This document shows positions 1-9,129 of a stretch of DNA of 64,000 bases, piece by piece. Origin of the DNA: Candidatus Desulfovibrio intestinavium (lineage in GTDB: Bacteria; Desulfobacterota; Desulfovibrionia; Desulfovibrionales; Desulfovibrionaceae). Position numbers and translations under genes: made by a program. The stretch is from positions 1 to 64,000 of the forward strand of contig DWZD01000019.1 in NCBI GenBank assembly GCA_019118345.1, in the 5' to 3' direction. A model generated the notes under the pieces. That model worked only from the letters and a program-made list of their open reading frames with translations, was not told the origin of the DNA and made no database searches. The number at the start of each line of letters is the position of its first letter. Position 1 is the stretch's first letter.

Positions 1-219
1 GCATGATTACTATGTGACTTGTTATGTATAGCCATGTAGTCTATACCTCTTTCATTTCTGTATATCAGTTGTAATTTTCACTACTCATGAAGCGGGAGTT
101 TGCGCCGTACCGAACGCATGCGAGGAAGCCACGTAACGGAGGGACATCTTAGCTTTTTAGGACGGGGGAATCAATATAAATGCAGCTTACTGGTATACCA
201 CTCAAAAAAGAGTACTTTT

Positions 220-1013
220 ATGCTAGAGCCGCAAAATGATAATATTTACGAACTCGTTATTGATAATTCTTACTTCATTTTCATTGGCAATGATAGCTTC
301 AGCGAAGAGATAGACTATTTTAGGAAACTCAGCGTCCAGCAGCCTTTCAGCATTATCACAGATTACGATAGCCAATATTCAAAGATTGGTGCATATTATT
401 GTCGGCTGACACAAAGTCAAACAAAGATTTCTTTACTAATGACATTCTAGAACGAACAGAAAAAGTAGGCCATATTTTTATATTCTCTGACATGAGTACC
501 GATGAAGTAGCTAAAGTGACAGCAAATATATGCGAACTATCAAAAGACAAACAGACAACACTCATCATTAAGCCAAATACAATCTTAGACAAAAACACCG
601 TCATAAACATCTCCAAACATGCCAATATCACCATAGTTTCACAGATTAAAGATAAATCTTTCAATATCTTCAAGGTAGCTTACTTAGCCATTAGCCATAT
701 TCTAAACAGTCTTCGCGATACCGAAGAAGAGCATATTTTCGGAATCCTCAGCTATGGTAGTGCAAAAGGCTATCTCAGCGGCATAAAGTCATGCGTTCAA
801 GCAATCGAAGGACTAGAATCAAGCTACCGCGAAAAACTACAAGATCTCAATCTAATGATTTCCGCTGCCGATGATGTGCCATTTACAGAGGTAGGGAGTG
901 CTTTTAAATTCCCCGCAGACATACTTGGATGCAATGGCAGTATAATAACCGACACGGAAAGGAACCCGCAAAGCACAAGCCTGGATGTGCTGGCGCTTGC
1001 TTTTGCAGGCTGA
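220..1013 (+). pseudogene. Divergent FtsZ/tubulin-superfamily protein, interrupted by a frameshift (ORF 100..450 continues in ORF 399..1013)
   Basis: Joined translation follows FtsZ order by eye: 'FIFIGNDSFSEEIDYF..FSIITDYDSQ' vs 'IKVIGVGGGGGNAV..FFAVNTDAQ'; 'VGHIFIFSDMSTDEVAKVTANICELSKDKQTTLIIKP' vs '[40 protein letters not shown]'; 'ISKHANITIVSQIKDKS' vs 'LSKHVDSLITIPNDKL'; C-terminal 'TEVGSAFKFPADILGCNGSIITDTE..LDVLALAFAG'. Frame change between about 372 and 450. Confidence 0.6.
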
Positions 1014-1137
1014 TTGTCTGACGTATTTTTTTCAAATTTTATGGTACGTATGGCGTAGCGCAGCGCCATAACGCGCAGAACGTGTTGAAATCGAAAAATA
1101 AATACCCCACATTCTAGACAGTTAAAAACAAAACCAA

Positions 1138-1204
<67 letters not shown>

Positions 1205-1214
1205 CGAAAATCAG

Positions 1215-1245
1215 GGCAGCATGGTGAAGCCGTGCTGCCTTTTTT
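1215..1245 (+). terminator. Rho-independent terminator downstream of tRNA-Ser fragment
   Basis: ggcagca...tgctgcc followed by tttttt. Confidence 0.8.
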
Positions 1246-1345
1246 GTTGCCTGTTTCCGCCTTCGCGGGCAGGGGGGCGAGCCTCCCGGCAAGAGTGCAA
1301 TCAATGCCGGATTTGCCGCCTTCGCGGGCAGGGGGAGATCGGCGC

Positions 1346-1382
1346 AAAAAAAACCGGGCCGGCGCAATGCGCACCGGCCCGG
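1346..1382 (-). terminator. Rho-independent terminator for the minus-strand locus 1411-4147
   Basis: Inverted repeat ccgggccgg/ccggcccgg; on the minus strand the stem is followed by a T8 tract (aaaaaaaa on plus). Confidence 0.8.
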
Positions 1383-1410
1383 CGACATATGCCGAGGAGG
1401 CCCGGCAGGC

Positions 1411-1734
1411 CTACTGCAGACTGAGCGCCACGGCCTGCTTGTAGCCGCGCAGGCGCATTTTCTGCTTGCGCGTGCCCTGCAGGCTGGTCAGCACGCTCTG
1501 ATGCGCTTCACGGGCAAGGGCGGTCAGTTCCCGCTGCATGTCGGCAAGCTGCAAAAGCCGCTCCCGATACGCCGCGTGTTCGGATGCCTCAAGCCTGTCC
1601 CGGGCCGCTTCCATCAGGGCCTGCCGCTGTTCGGACAGCTTCACGGCCTGATCGTAATTTCGTGTCCGCAGGGCCTCCCGTTCCAACCGGGCAAGTTGAA
1701 AGGCCCTTTCCAGAAGCTGCAATGCCTGTGACAT
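1411..1734 (-). CDS. Small helical protein, possibly FliT/FlgN-like flagellar chaperone
   Basis: ORF MSQALQLLERAFQLARLEREALRTRNYDQAVKLSEQRQAL...; helical pattern and gene context only. Confidence 0.45.
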   Translation of the reverse strand: MSQALQLLERAFQLARLEREALRTRNYDQAVKLSEQRQALMEAARDRLEASEHAAYRERLLQLADMQRELTALAREAHQSVLTSLQGTRKQKMRLRGYKQAVALSLQ

Positions 1735-1780
1735 GGCTCTGCCCCCGTGTGACGGAAACGCGCGTCCGCCGGACGCCCGT

Positions 1781-2386
1781 CTAATCCTTCTGCGCCTGCA
1801 TGGCCGCGTGCACTTGCTTGCTGGCATCGCGCCACGCTTCGCAGAGCGGAGCGAATTCGTATTCCAGCAGGTCGGCCAGCAGGATCCAGTCTTCCCCTTC
1901 CATGACCTCATTCATTTCCGAGACCAGCTCGGCAAACTTGTCGCCCTGGAGGTTCAGGCTGATGTCGCCGGCAGTCTTGAGGTACTGCGTGCGCAGCAGG
2001 TTCAGCATGCTCAGGAAGTCGCGGATGACCTCCACGAGATCCTGCAGAAGGTCAAGGGCATCGGCATTGGTGCCCTCGCGGAACAGGCGGGCAATCTCGT
2101 GCGCGGCCTTTTTCATCATGACGGCGACCTTTTCCATTTCTCCGGCAATGGCCAGCGCCATTTCTGAGGCTTCGATGGAACGGACTTCCACGGAATTGAT
2201 GGAGGCGGTGGAAATATCTTCGGCCTGATGCGGGTAAATTTCGGAAAACAGCTCGTTGTTCACCAGCACGTCGGTGACCACACGGCTTTCCATGCCTTCC
2301 TCTTCCATGACGTCCACAAGGATTTCCTCAAGGTTGGCAAAGTTGGAAATTTCCTTGCCGCTGTTGCGGCCGTCGACAATGATCAT
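1781..2386 (-). CDS. Conserved hypothetical protein, probably flagellum-associated locus
   Basis: ORF MIIVDGRNSGKEISNFANLEEILVDVMEEEGM...; RBS ggagg upstream of ATG at 2386. Confidence 0.6.
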   Translation of the reverse strand: MIIVDGRNSGKEISNFANLEEILVDVMEEEGMESRVVTDVLVNNELFSEIYPHQAEDISTASINSVEVRSIEASEMALAIAGEMEKVAVMMKKAAHEIARLFREGTNADALDLLQDLVEVIRDFLSMLNLLRTQYLKTAGDISLNLQGDKFAELVSEMNEVMEGEDWILLADLLEYEFAPLCEAWRDASKQVHAAMQAQKD

Positions 2387-2497
2387 AAAACCTCCTCGCA
2401 TCAGCGAACCACGGCATCCCCGCCCGAAGGCAAGCATGCCGGCAAAAATTTCCCACCGCAGGGAGTTGTGTCACGTTACAGCAAAAAATATGCCTTT

Positions 2498-4147
2498 TCA
2501 AGCGGCAAACAGCTGGCCAAGCCGGCGGATTTGCACGGCCAGATCCTCGCAGAAAGCGGCCAGCCCCTCCAGATCGCCCCCCCGGGCCTGCCGGATTTCC
2601 CGCCAGAAATAGGCCAGCGACGTCAGTTGCTCGCTGCCTTCCAGCACGCGCTGCAACTGGTCGCAGGAACGCAGGAGAAGCTGCCCCATGCGGGGATGTC
2701 CGGGAGCCAGCCGGCAGAGTTCCGGCAGACGGGCCGCAAGGGCCTGCGCTTCCGTCAGGGGGGGACGCACGCTTTCCGCCAGTGCGGATGTCCGGCAGGC
2801 GGCCCGCACCGCTTCCGGCAATCCGGCAAGGAGATCTTCCTGCCCCGGCCCGCTGTCCAGCGCGTCCAGCAATTGCCGCCAGAAGGGGCGCTGCACCCGC
2901 AGCCAGAGGCTGCGATCCTCGAGCGCATGTCCGCTCAGGCAGACCAGATCGGCCAAACCGCCGGCATCGCGCACGGTTCGCCAGACGCGCGCCGTCCGCC
3001 GCAGCTCGCCGTCCACGCCGTCTTCCCAGCGCCCGCTCTCCAGCCGGGCCAGAGCCAGCCGCAGGACGCCGGCTGCGCCAATGCGGGTGCGGCAGGCGCC
3101 GTCGTGGGGGCAGGCCCGCCGGAAGCCGCAGGGATGACAGGGCAGGGCCGGTTCCAGACAACAGCAGTCCGGCAGATAGGGGCCGGTATCCCAGGGTTGC
3201 GCCGTGGCCAGAAAAAGGGCCAGCGACGGCACGCCCAAACCGGCTGCCAGATGCATCGTTCCGGTATCATTGGTGATGAGCAAACGCAGGCGGGACACCA
3301 GGGCCGCCAGCACCGGCAGGGAGGTGGCCCCGACGGCATCCACGAAGGGCGCGCGCGCCCGCGCGGCATAGGCCCGGGCCAGAGGCTGTTCGGCCCTGCT
3401 GCCCAGCAGGACGGGGCAGAGTCCGGAAGCCTGCCACAAGCCGTCCCCCACTTCGGCAAAACAATCTTCCGGCCATTGGCGTTGCGAATGGCTGGCGCCC
3501 AGCTGCAGCCCGACGAAGCCCGCGCAGCCCGGCGGAGCGGCGGCAAGCAGGCCTTGCGCCTCGTCCAGCGCCTTGTCCGAAGGCGCCTGCAGACGGCCCC
3601 CGGTCTCCGTCAGGGGCGGCAGGCTGCCGCCTGCCAGCGCGCGCAGGGCCGGACGGGCGGCCATGCGAAACATGTCCTGCATATTGAAGGGAGCATTGCC
3701 CCGTTGCAGGGTGGAGCCGCAGAGATAGGCGGCCCATGCGCCCCGGCAGAAGCCGTAGCCGGCGGGATCAAGGGCGAAACCCGTCACCGCCTCCGGGGCA
3801 GGGGCCAGCAGGGAGGCCAGCAGACGCGCGGGCAGGGTCGCCGTCAGATTGACGACATGGCGCGGCGCGGCTTCCCGCCGGATGCGCTCCACCCATTCCA
3901 GCAGCAGGGCCGGCGCCTCGTGCCAGCATTTTCCCGGCCCCTTGCCGTCGAGCCGGCGCAGCAGCTCGCCGCCCGGCAAGGCCCAGCTCCCGGCAAGGTG
4001 CCGCAGCAGGGGCAGGGCCGGAGCAAAATTGTCCAGACAGAGAATGCCCGCCCGCAGACCGGCCCGCCGGCAATCTTCCAGCAGGGCCTGGCTTTGCAGC
4101 AGGTCTCCGAAACGGGTAAGGTTGAGCAGAAGGATGTCGATAGCCAT
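2498..4147 (-). CDS. Glycosyltransferase family 9 (heptosyltransferase-like) protein with long C-terminal extension
   Basis: MAIDILLLNLTRFGDLLQSQALLEDCRR...; LLITNDTGTMHLAAGLGVPSLALF is the typical GT9 motif. Confidence 0.8.
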   Translation of the reverse strand: MAIDILLLNLTRFGDLLQSQALLEDCRRAGLRAGILCLDNFAPALPLLRHLAGSWALPGGELLRRLDGKGPGKCWHEAPALLLEWVERIRREAAPRHVVNLTATLPARLLASLLAPAPEAVTGFALDPAGYGFCRGAWAAYLCGSTLQRGNAPFNMQDMFRMAARPALRALAGGSLPPLTETGGRLQAPSDKALDEAQGLLAAAPPGCAGFVGLQLGASHSQRQWPEDCFAEVGDGLWQASGLCPVLLGSRAEQPLARAYAARARAPFVDAVGATSLPVLAALVSRLRLLITNDTGTMHLAAGLGVPSLALFLATAQPWDTGPYLPDCCCLEPALPCHPCGFRRACPHDGACRTRIGAAGVLRLALARLESGRWEDGVDGELRRTARVWRTVRDAGGLADLVCLSGHALEDRSLWLRVQRPFWRQLLDALDSGPGQEDLLAGLPEAVRAACRTSALAESVRPPLTEAQALAARLPELCRLAPGHPRMGQLLLRSCDQLQRVLEGSEQLTSLAYFWREIRQARGGDLEGLAAFCEDLAVQIRRLGQLFAA

Positions 4148-4248
4148 GTGCGCGGAACGGACAGTCACGGAAGCCGACGGGGTGCGGCGGACGCCGCTCG
4201 CCGCCTGCCGTCAGCGGAAGCAGGCGGGGACGCGTCCGGCGCGTCGGC

Positions 4249-5523
4249 CTAGGCCGTGCGGGAGCGGGTTCCCTCCAGCATGTTCAGGGCCAGCGATTCT
4301 TCCTCCCGGAAGCGGTTGTGGACGGACTGCTGAATATCGGCGCTGTGCCCGCCAAACTGGCCGGAACGAATGTCATAGACCCGGGAAATGAGGTTGCGCT
4401 CGTACGTCCTGCCGCTGCCGCTGCTGGTGGCGTCGGCCTGTTCAAAGATGCGCACCGCCCCGCGCGCGCCATGCTGCACCGCCGTGCTCCAGATGACTTC
4501 GCGCATGATGGGCGACAGCTCGTCCAGATTCAGGCGCGTGCGCTCCGTGATTCCCGCCACGGCGGGATCATAGTGGCTTTCGCGGATGAAGGATTCCTGC
4601 AGCTTGCCGAAGCGTTCGGGCTGCTCGCTCGCAATGTCGCGCCAGGTATCGGGCATGGCGCCCTGCCGGCTGCCGGTATTGGCCGGGCCGGCATCGCGCA
4701 GCCGCCGGGAGATGTCCGGGGCCTCATTGTCCAGAAAGGACAGAAAGGCGTCCATGGTGCCCACGCGGGAGGCAATCTGGTATTTGCCGTAGGACGTGCC
4801 GCCCTTGCTGTCATAGCCGATGGCCGAAATGCCCGCCTTGCCGGACTCGAAGCGCGCCGACAGCGAGCCGATTTCCTCGCCGCCCCGCTGCGCGCCCTCG
4901 CCGCGCCGCTGCCGCGCGGAACGGCGTCGTGCCCGCGCCGCCGCCGCATCCGAGGCATTGTGCGTGCGTACATAATCGTCATGACTCAGGGCGCGGATGA
5001 CGTTCTGATCGCGCATGGAGAGGCTCAGGCCCGGCAACTGCCGCGCCACATTGAAATTCCGCGCACTGGACAGGGGGGAGTCGTCGCTGACGCCCATGCC
5101 TTCCATCAGCCCTTCCAGCGCCTGGGTGCGCTTGATGTCCTGCGAGGCTTCGGAGAACAGCCGCCCCTGCATGACCTCGCTGGGACTGCGCCCGGCCATG
5201 ACCGCCCGCTGGAACACGGCAACGCCCCGACCATGCAGCGGCATGCCCGGCACCTCGGGCCGCGGCGCGCGCGCCTCAGCGCCCTCTTCCGCCGGGGTCG
5301 CCGCAGGCGCGCCGGCCCGGGGAGACTCCCCGCCCGGGGCGCCGTCCGCCTTGCCCCCTTCCCCCGCCGCGCCGGCAGACGCCCGAACGGCGTCCGTCCG
5401 CGCCGTTTCCTTGCCGAGCAGGGCGGCAAAGCCCTCCCCGTCTTCCGGCTTACGGTTTTGCGGCACGGAAAGTGTGGCCTGCCGCTCCAGGGGCGGTTGG
5501 ATATGGGGCAATGAATTTGTCAT
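4249..5523 (-). CDS. Protein with C-terminal lysozyme/peptidoglycan-hydrolase-like domain
   Basis: Region SARFESGKAGISAIGYDSKGGTSYGKYQIASRVGTMDAFLSFL resembles phage/VgrG-associated muramidase-like domains. Confidence 0.5.
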   Translation of the reverse strand: MTNSLPHIQPPLERQATLSVPQNRKPEDGEGFAALLGKETARTDAVRASAGAAGEGGKADGAPGGESPRAGAPAATPAEEGAEARAPRPEVPGMPLHGRGVAVFQRAVMAGRSPSEVMQGRLFSEASQDIKRTQALEGLMEGMGVSDDSPLSSARNFNVARQLPGLSLSMRDQNVIRALSHDDYVRTHNASDAAAARARRRSARQRRGEGAQRGGEEIGSLSARFESGKAGISAIGYDSKGGTSYGKYQIASRVGTMDAFLSFLDNEAPDISRRLRDAGPANTGSRQGAMPDTWRDIASEQPERFGKLQESFIRESHYDPAVAGITERTRLNLDELSPIMREVIWSTAVQHGARGAVRIFEQADATSSGSGRTYERNLISRVYDIRSGQFGGHSADIQQSVHNRFREEESLALNMLEGTRSRTA

Positions 5524-5716
5524 GCAATCCCTCCATGCAGGGCAGCGCGTTTCTGACAGGCTTCCCTGCATGGAGAACATTAGCAAAAAATGTGCGAGAA
5601 CAAATTTTCTTACGGATTACACCATATTGAAAATAAAAACGCGCCGGATTGCCGCAGAAGGAAACGACGGAAGAACACCGGCGTCAAGAAGCTGACGACG
5701 CGTGCCCGCCGGGAGA

Positions 5717-6391
5717 CTATTTTCCGTCCGCGCCCTTCGTCTTCGCGCCCGCCGGCGCAGCGGCCGCGGCATGGGGATCGGCTGTTTCCGCCGCATGGTG
5801 CAGGACAGGAACGCAGATTTCCGCCGCCAGCCGCCTGCCCACATCCGCGGGCAGCCCCCTGTCGGCATCAAGGGTCTTGCGGGCCTGCAGGCCCAGCCGC
5901 ATCTGGCTGTTGGCCACGGCCTGCCGGTTGGAAATGCTCTGCAGGGCCTGTTTCTTGCCCGCGCGCGGCACACGACGCAGCACCAGCAGGGCGTCGGCCA
6001 CCAGCGAAGTATGGCCTTCGCCCGACAGATGAACCGGCGCGCCGTAGCCGGCGTCCACACTCTGCCGCAGGGCTTCGGTGCTCGAAGGATCACAGGCAAG
6101 GACGGAAATCTGCAGGATATAGCCCGCCTGACTGGGATTGCCGGTCAGCTCGATGCCGTGGCTGCGCAGCCGGCTTGCGATCTCGCCGTGCAGATTGCCC
6201 ACGAGGGCGGTGCTGTCGCGCACATTGACGTAGGCCACATCCGTGATGTCCGTCCCGGCCTCATCGAGTTTGCCGTGGCGGTAAACATCCAGATCGCCGG
6301 CCTGTTGGGACGACGGCTTCACGCAGCCGCCGGCAAGGGGCAGCAGGCAGGCAAGGAGCAGCAGGACAAGGGCATTCCGAAACTGTTTCAT
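5717..6391 (-). CDS. TraT-like lipoprotein
   Basis: Lipobox LLPLAGGC; 'VAYVNVRDSTALVGNLHGEIASRLRSHGIELTGNPSQAGYILQISVLA' matches TraT order. Confidence 0.65.
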   Translation of the reverse strand: MKQFRNALVLLLLACLLPLAGGCVKPSSQQAGDLDVYRHGKLDEAGTDITDVAYVNVRDSTALVGNLHGEIASRLRSHGIELTGNPSQAGYILQISVLACDPSSTEALRQSVDAGYGAPVHLSGEGHTSLVADALLVLRRVPRAGKKQALQSISNRQAVANSQMRLGLQARKTLDADRGLPADVGRRLAAEICVPVLHHAAETADPHAAAAAPAGAKTKGADGK

Positions 6392-6936
6392 CTGCATATC
6401 CGTTTGGTATGGCGCATCCCCGACGTCAGGGTCGGACAGCGTCAGCGCCCGACCGGCACATTGGGCGAGTTTTTTTGCGGAACGACCGCGGCCATGCATC
6501 GGTCAGGCAGGGGATCGTTTTTGCAGGCGGAGCTGCGCCGCATGTTTTGGGGCACGCCGCCGCGCTCGCGTCCGGCTGAGACGTGGATGCCCATGCGCGA
6601 CCGGGGCGAAACTTCGCCGCCATGCGCAGCCCCCGAGCCTCAGGCAGCCTCATGGGCGATGCGGAAGGCCGGATGGGCCTGCGCCTCCTCCGGCCCATCC
6701 GGCAGGAAGATGTCCGCATGCCTTGCGGGGGCCGGCAAAACGGCCCTTTGATGCAAGCCCGGGATGTTCCGGCAGAGGAGGCAACGGAACCACGCCGCCG
6801 CACGCCGAAGCAAAAAGAGCGGCGCATCAACCTGCCCTCTCAGGGTTCCTTCATGCTATACCCGAAGCGGGCATCGCCTGTCCACCGTTCCGGGCGCGGG
6901 GCAAGGGCGAGCGCGCGGCAGCCGCGGATCCTGCCG

Positions 6937-7629
6937 TCATGACGAGGACGGCTCGGCTTGCAAGGCCTCGCAGATGCGCTCAGCCAGTTTTTCATACAGG
7001 ACGGGCAAGGCCTTTTCCCGCTCCATCTTGCCGGAATTGACAAGGAGGATCTTTTCCTCACCCGGCGTTTCGCCGTGCCCGATGCTCACGCTTGCCCGCA
7101 TGCTCCATGTGGGCTGGGGAAAAAAGTCCCGCACCATGAGGACGGCTCCACCGGGGATGGCCAGCACAACGGCGATTATGCCCTTGACGGGCGTGTCGAG
7201 AATGCTGTCGCCGCCACCGCCGCTGCGACTGCCGCCGCCGGACAGGCTGGCGCTGCCGAAGCCGCCCCTGAAGCCGGAAAGATTGAGATCCATGAAGCCC
7301 TTTGCCACCTCATACGGGCGCAACAGGGTATCGCCGGAAAGGGGGCGGCAGGATACCACGAAAAAATCCTCTTCCTTCACCCGGATCACGACGGCATCGG
7401 GGCGGGCATCGACCAGCCCCGTCAAGTCGTTGTCCCGCAATTCCCGATCAAGGACGGCGCGGAATTCCCCCTCGTCAAGATGCTCTCCCGTGAAATCCAG
7501 GCAAAAGATCTCTTCTCGCTTCACGGTCAGCGGTGTCACTTCCCCCTTGTCCAGCCGGCCGGCGCAGCCCGTACAGCACAGCAGGCCCGCCAGCAGCAGG
7601 CAGGCTGTCCGTTTGCCGAGGGATTTCAT
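6937..7629 (-). CDS. TraT-like/glycine-zipper lipoprotein paralog
   Basis: Signal LLLAGLLCCTGC; shared core 'TWSMRASVSIGHGETP'; Gly/Ser-rich segment. Confidence 0.6.
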   Translation of the reverse strand: MKSLGKRTACLLLAGLLCCTGCAGRLDKGEVTPLTVKREEIFCLDFTGEHLDEGEFRAVLDRELRDNDLTGLVDARPDAVVIRVKEEDFFVVSCRPLSGDTLLRPYEVAKGFMDLNLSGFRGGFGSASLSGGGSRSGGGGDSILDTPVKGIIAVVLAIPGGAVLMVRDFFPQPTWSMRASVSIGHGETPGEEKILLVNSGKMEREKALPVLYEKLAERICEALQAEPSSS

Positions 7630-7692
7630 GCGGGCGCGGCGGGGCATCGGCAATTCTCCCAAAACTGACGGCATGCTGTCCCGACCTCGACA

Positions 7693-8355
7693 TCACGAGC
7701 CGCAGGAGGCCCCCAGGATGGCCTCCGCCATACGCATCGCGATCCAAGGCATGGCCTTGTTGCGAGGCTTGCCGAGATCGTTATTAATGATGACTTCCTC
7801 CAGCTCGTCCGGCGGCCTGCCCAGAGCTATGCCCACGCCGGCGCGCACGGCCCAGATTTCTTGGCAGCTCTCCATGGCAAAACCGATCCCCCCCAGCATG
7901 CCGACGCCCATCCCCAGGAGAGCGCCCCTCACCGGGCCGACCTCCCGTGCGCCCAGGGTGCCCCCCAGCACACAGCCCACGATGCCGCCGCCAATGGCCG
8001 TGCCCACCCAGCGAAAGGGGTTGAAGCGGCACCCCTTTCTGGCTCTGAACATCTCGCGCATTTCCACCTTCACCATCACCGTATTCTCGTCAGGCGTATC
8101 AACGACCTCCCATCGGCCCCTGTCGATCTGCTCCCTGAGACATTTTCTCAAGGCGTTGACTTCATCCTCACTGGTCTCGCTCGTTCCCGATACGTCCAGA
8201 TAAAAGCTGCGGTAGTCATCGCCCAGCCCCGTGGGGGTAAGCCAGCACTTGTCCGGCGGCTTTGCCGCGCAGCCCGGCAGGCAAAGGCAGAAGCTCAACA
8301 ACAGGACAAGCAGAAAATGCGAAAGACTACGGTTCCACCTGAAACGATGCGACAT
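7693..8355 (-). CDS. TraT-like/glycine-zipper lipoprotein paralog
   Basis: Lipobox CLCLPGC; FYLDVSG; Gly-zipper; IWAVRAGVGIALGRPPDELEEVIIN; RBS ggaggag. Confidence 0.7.
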   Translation of the reverse strand: MSHRFRWNRSLSHFLLVLLLSFCLCLPGCAAKPPDKCWLTPTGLGDDYRSFYLDVSGTSETSEDEVNALRKCLREQIDRGRWEVVDTPDENTVMVKVEMREMFRARKGCRFNPFRWVGTAIGGGIVGCVLGGTLGAREVGPVRGALLGMGVGMLGGIGFAMESCQEIWAVRAGVGIALGRPPDELEEVIINNDLGKPRNKAMPWIAMRMAEAILGASCGS

Positions 8356-8403
8356 GTCTCCTCCTGTTCCCGTTCAGTCAAGAGGAAGAACGCGGCAACG
8401 GCG

Positions 8404-9084
8404 TCACTCCCCGCCCGCCCCGCCTGCACCGGTCGAGATGACCTCGCGGATGCGCTCCGCCAGCCGCCGCCCGATCTGCGGGATGGCTTCCTCGCGGGAA
8501 GCGACGCCGTCCTCGCCGGAACTGACGACGATTTCCTCCAGCCTGTCCGGCGTCCGGCCCGTGGCCATGCCCACGCCGGCGCGTACGGCCCAGATTTCCC
8601 TGTCGGCCTGGGCCAGGGCATAGCTGCTGCCCCCCACAACGCCCACAACCATCCCCACGCCCGCCCCCAGCAGGGCGCTGGTTTCCGTGTAGGCTCCCAC
8701 AAGGGCCCCGAAGGCAAGCCCCGCGAGGGCGCCGCCGACGGTGCTGCCCAGCCAGCCCACAGGGCTGAAGCCCACGGTCCCGGCCTGGAACATGTCGCGC
8801 ACCTCCACCTTCACCACCAGCGTTTTCTCATCGGGATTGTCCACGGGCCGCATGACGCTGTTGTGCTCGATGCCCTGCCTGATGGCGGCGGACAGCTTTC
8901 CGGCATCCACGTCCTTGCCCGAGACATCCAGATACAGGGAGCTGTCCTCGTCCGCCGCCACGGACGTGAGGCTGCCGCCGTCCGGCAGTTTGCTCCCGCA
9001 GCCCGGCAGGCACAGGCAGAGGATCAACAGCAGGACAAGCAGAAGGCGCAGGATGTCATGGTTGCGCATGAGACGATTCCGCAT
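8404..9084 (-). CDS. TraT-like/glycine-zipper lipoprotein paralog
   Basis: Lipobox CLCLPGC; LYLDVSG; IWAVRAGVGMATGRTPDRLEEIVVS; aaggag RBS before ATG at 9084. Confidence 0.7.
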   Translation of the reverse strand: MRNRLMRNHDILRLLLVLLLILCLCLPGCGSKLPDGGSLTSVAADEDSSLYLDVSGKDVDAGKLSAAIRQGIEHNSVMRPVDNPDEKTLVVKVEVRDMFQAGTVGFSPVGWLGSTVGGALAGLAFGALVGAYTETSALLGAGVGMVVGVVGGSSYALAQADREIWAVRAGVGMATGRTPDRLEEIVVSSGEDGVASREEAIPQIGRRLAERIREVISTGAGGAGGE

Positions 9085-9129
9085 GCCCTTTCTCCTTCGT
9101 TTCTTCATGCCGCAGGGAACGGCGACGGG

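Noticed and set aside
2228-4252. 674-aa plus-strand ORF opposite GT9
   Set aside because: Shadow ORF; Gln/Gly/Arg-rich with no domain signature.
5590-6751. Plus-strand ORFs 5590..6228 and 5702..6751
   Set aside because: Opposite a confident TraT-like lipoprotein; Arg/Pro/Ala-rich noise.
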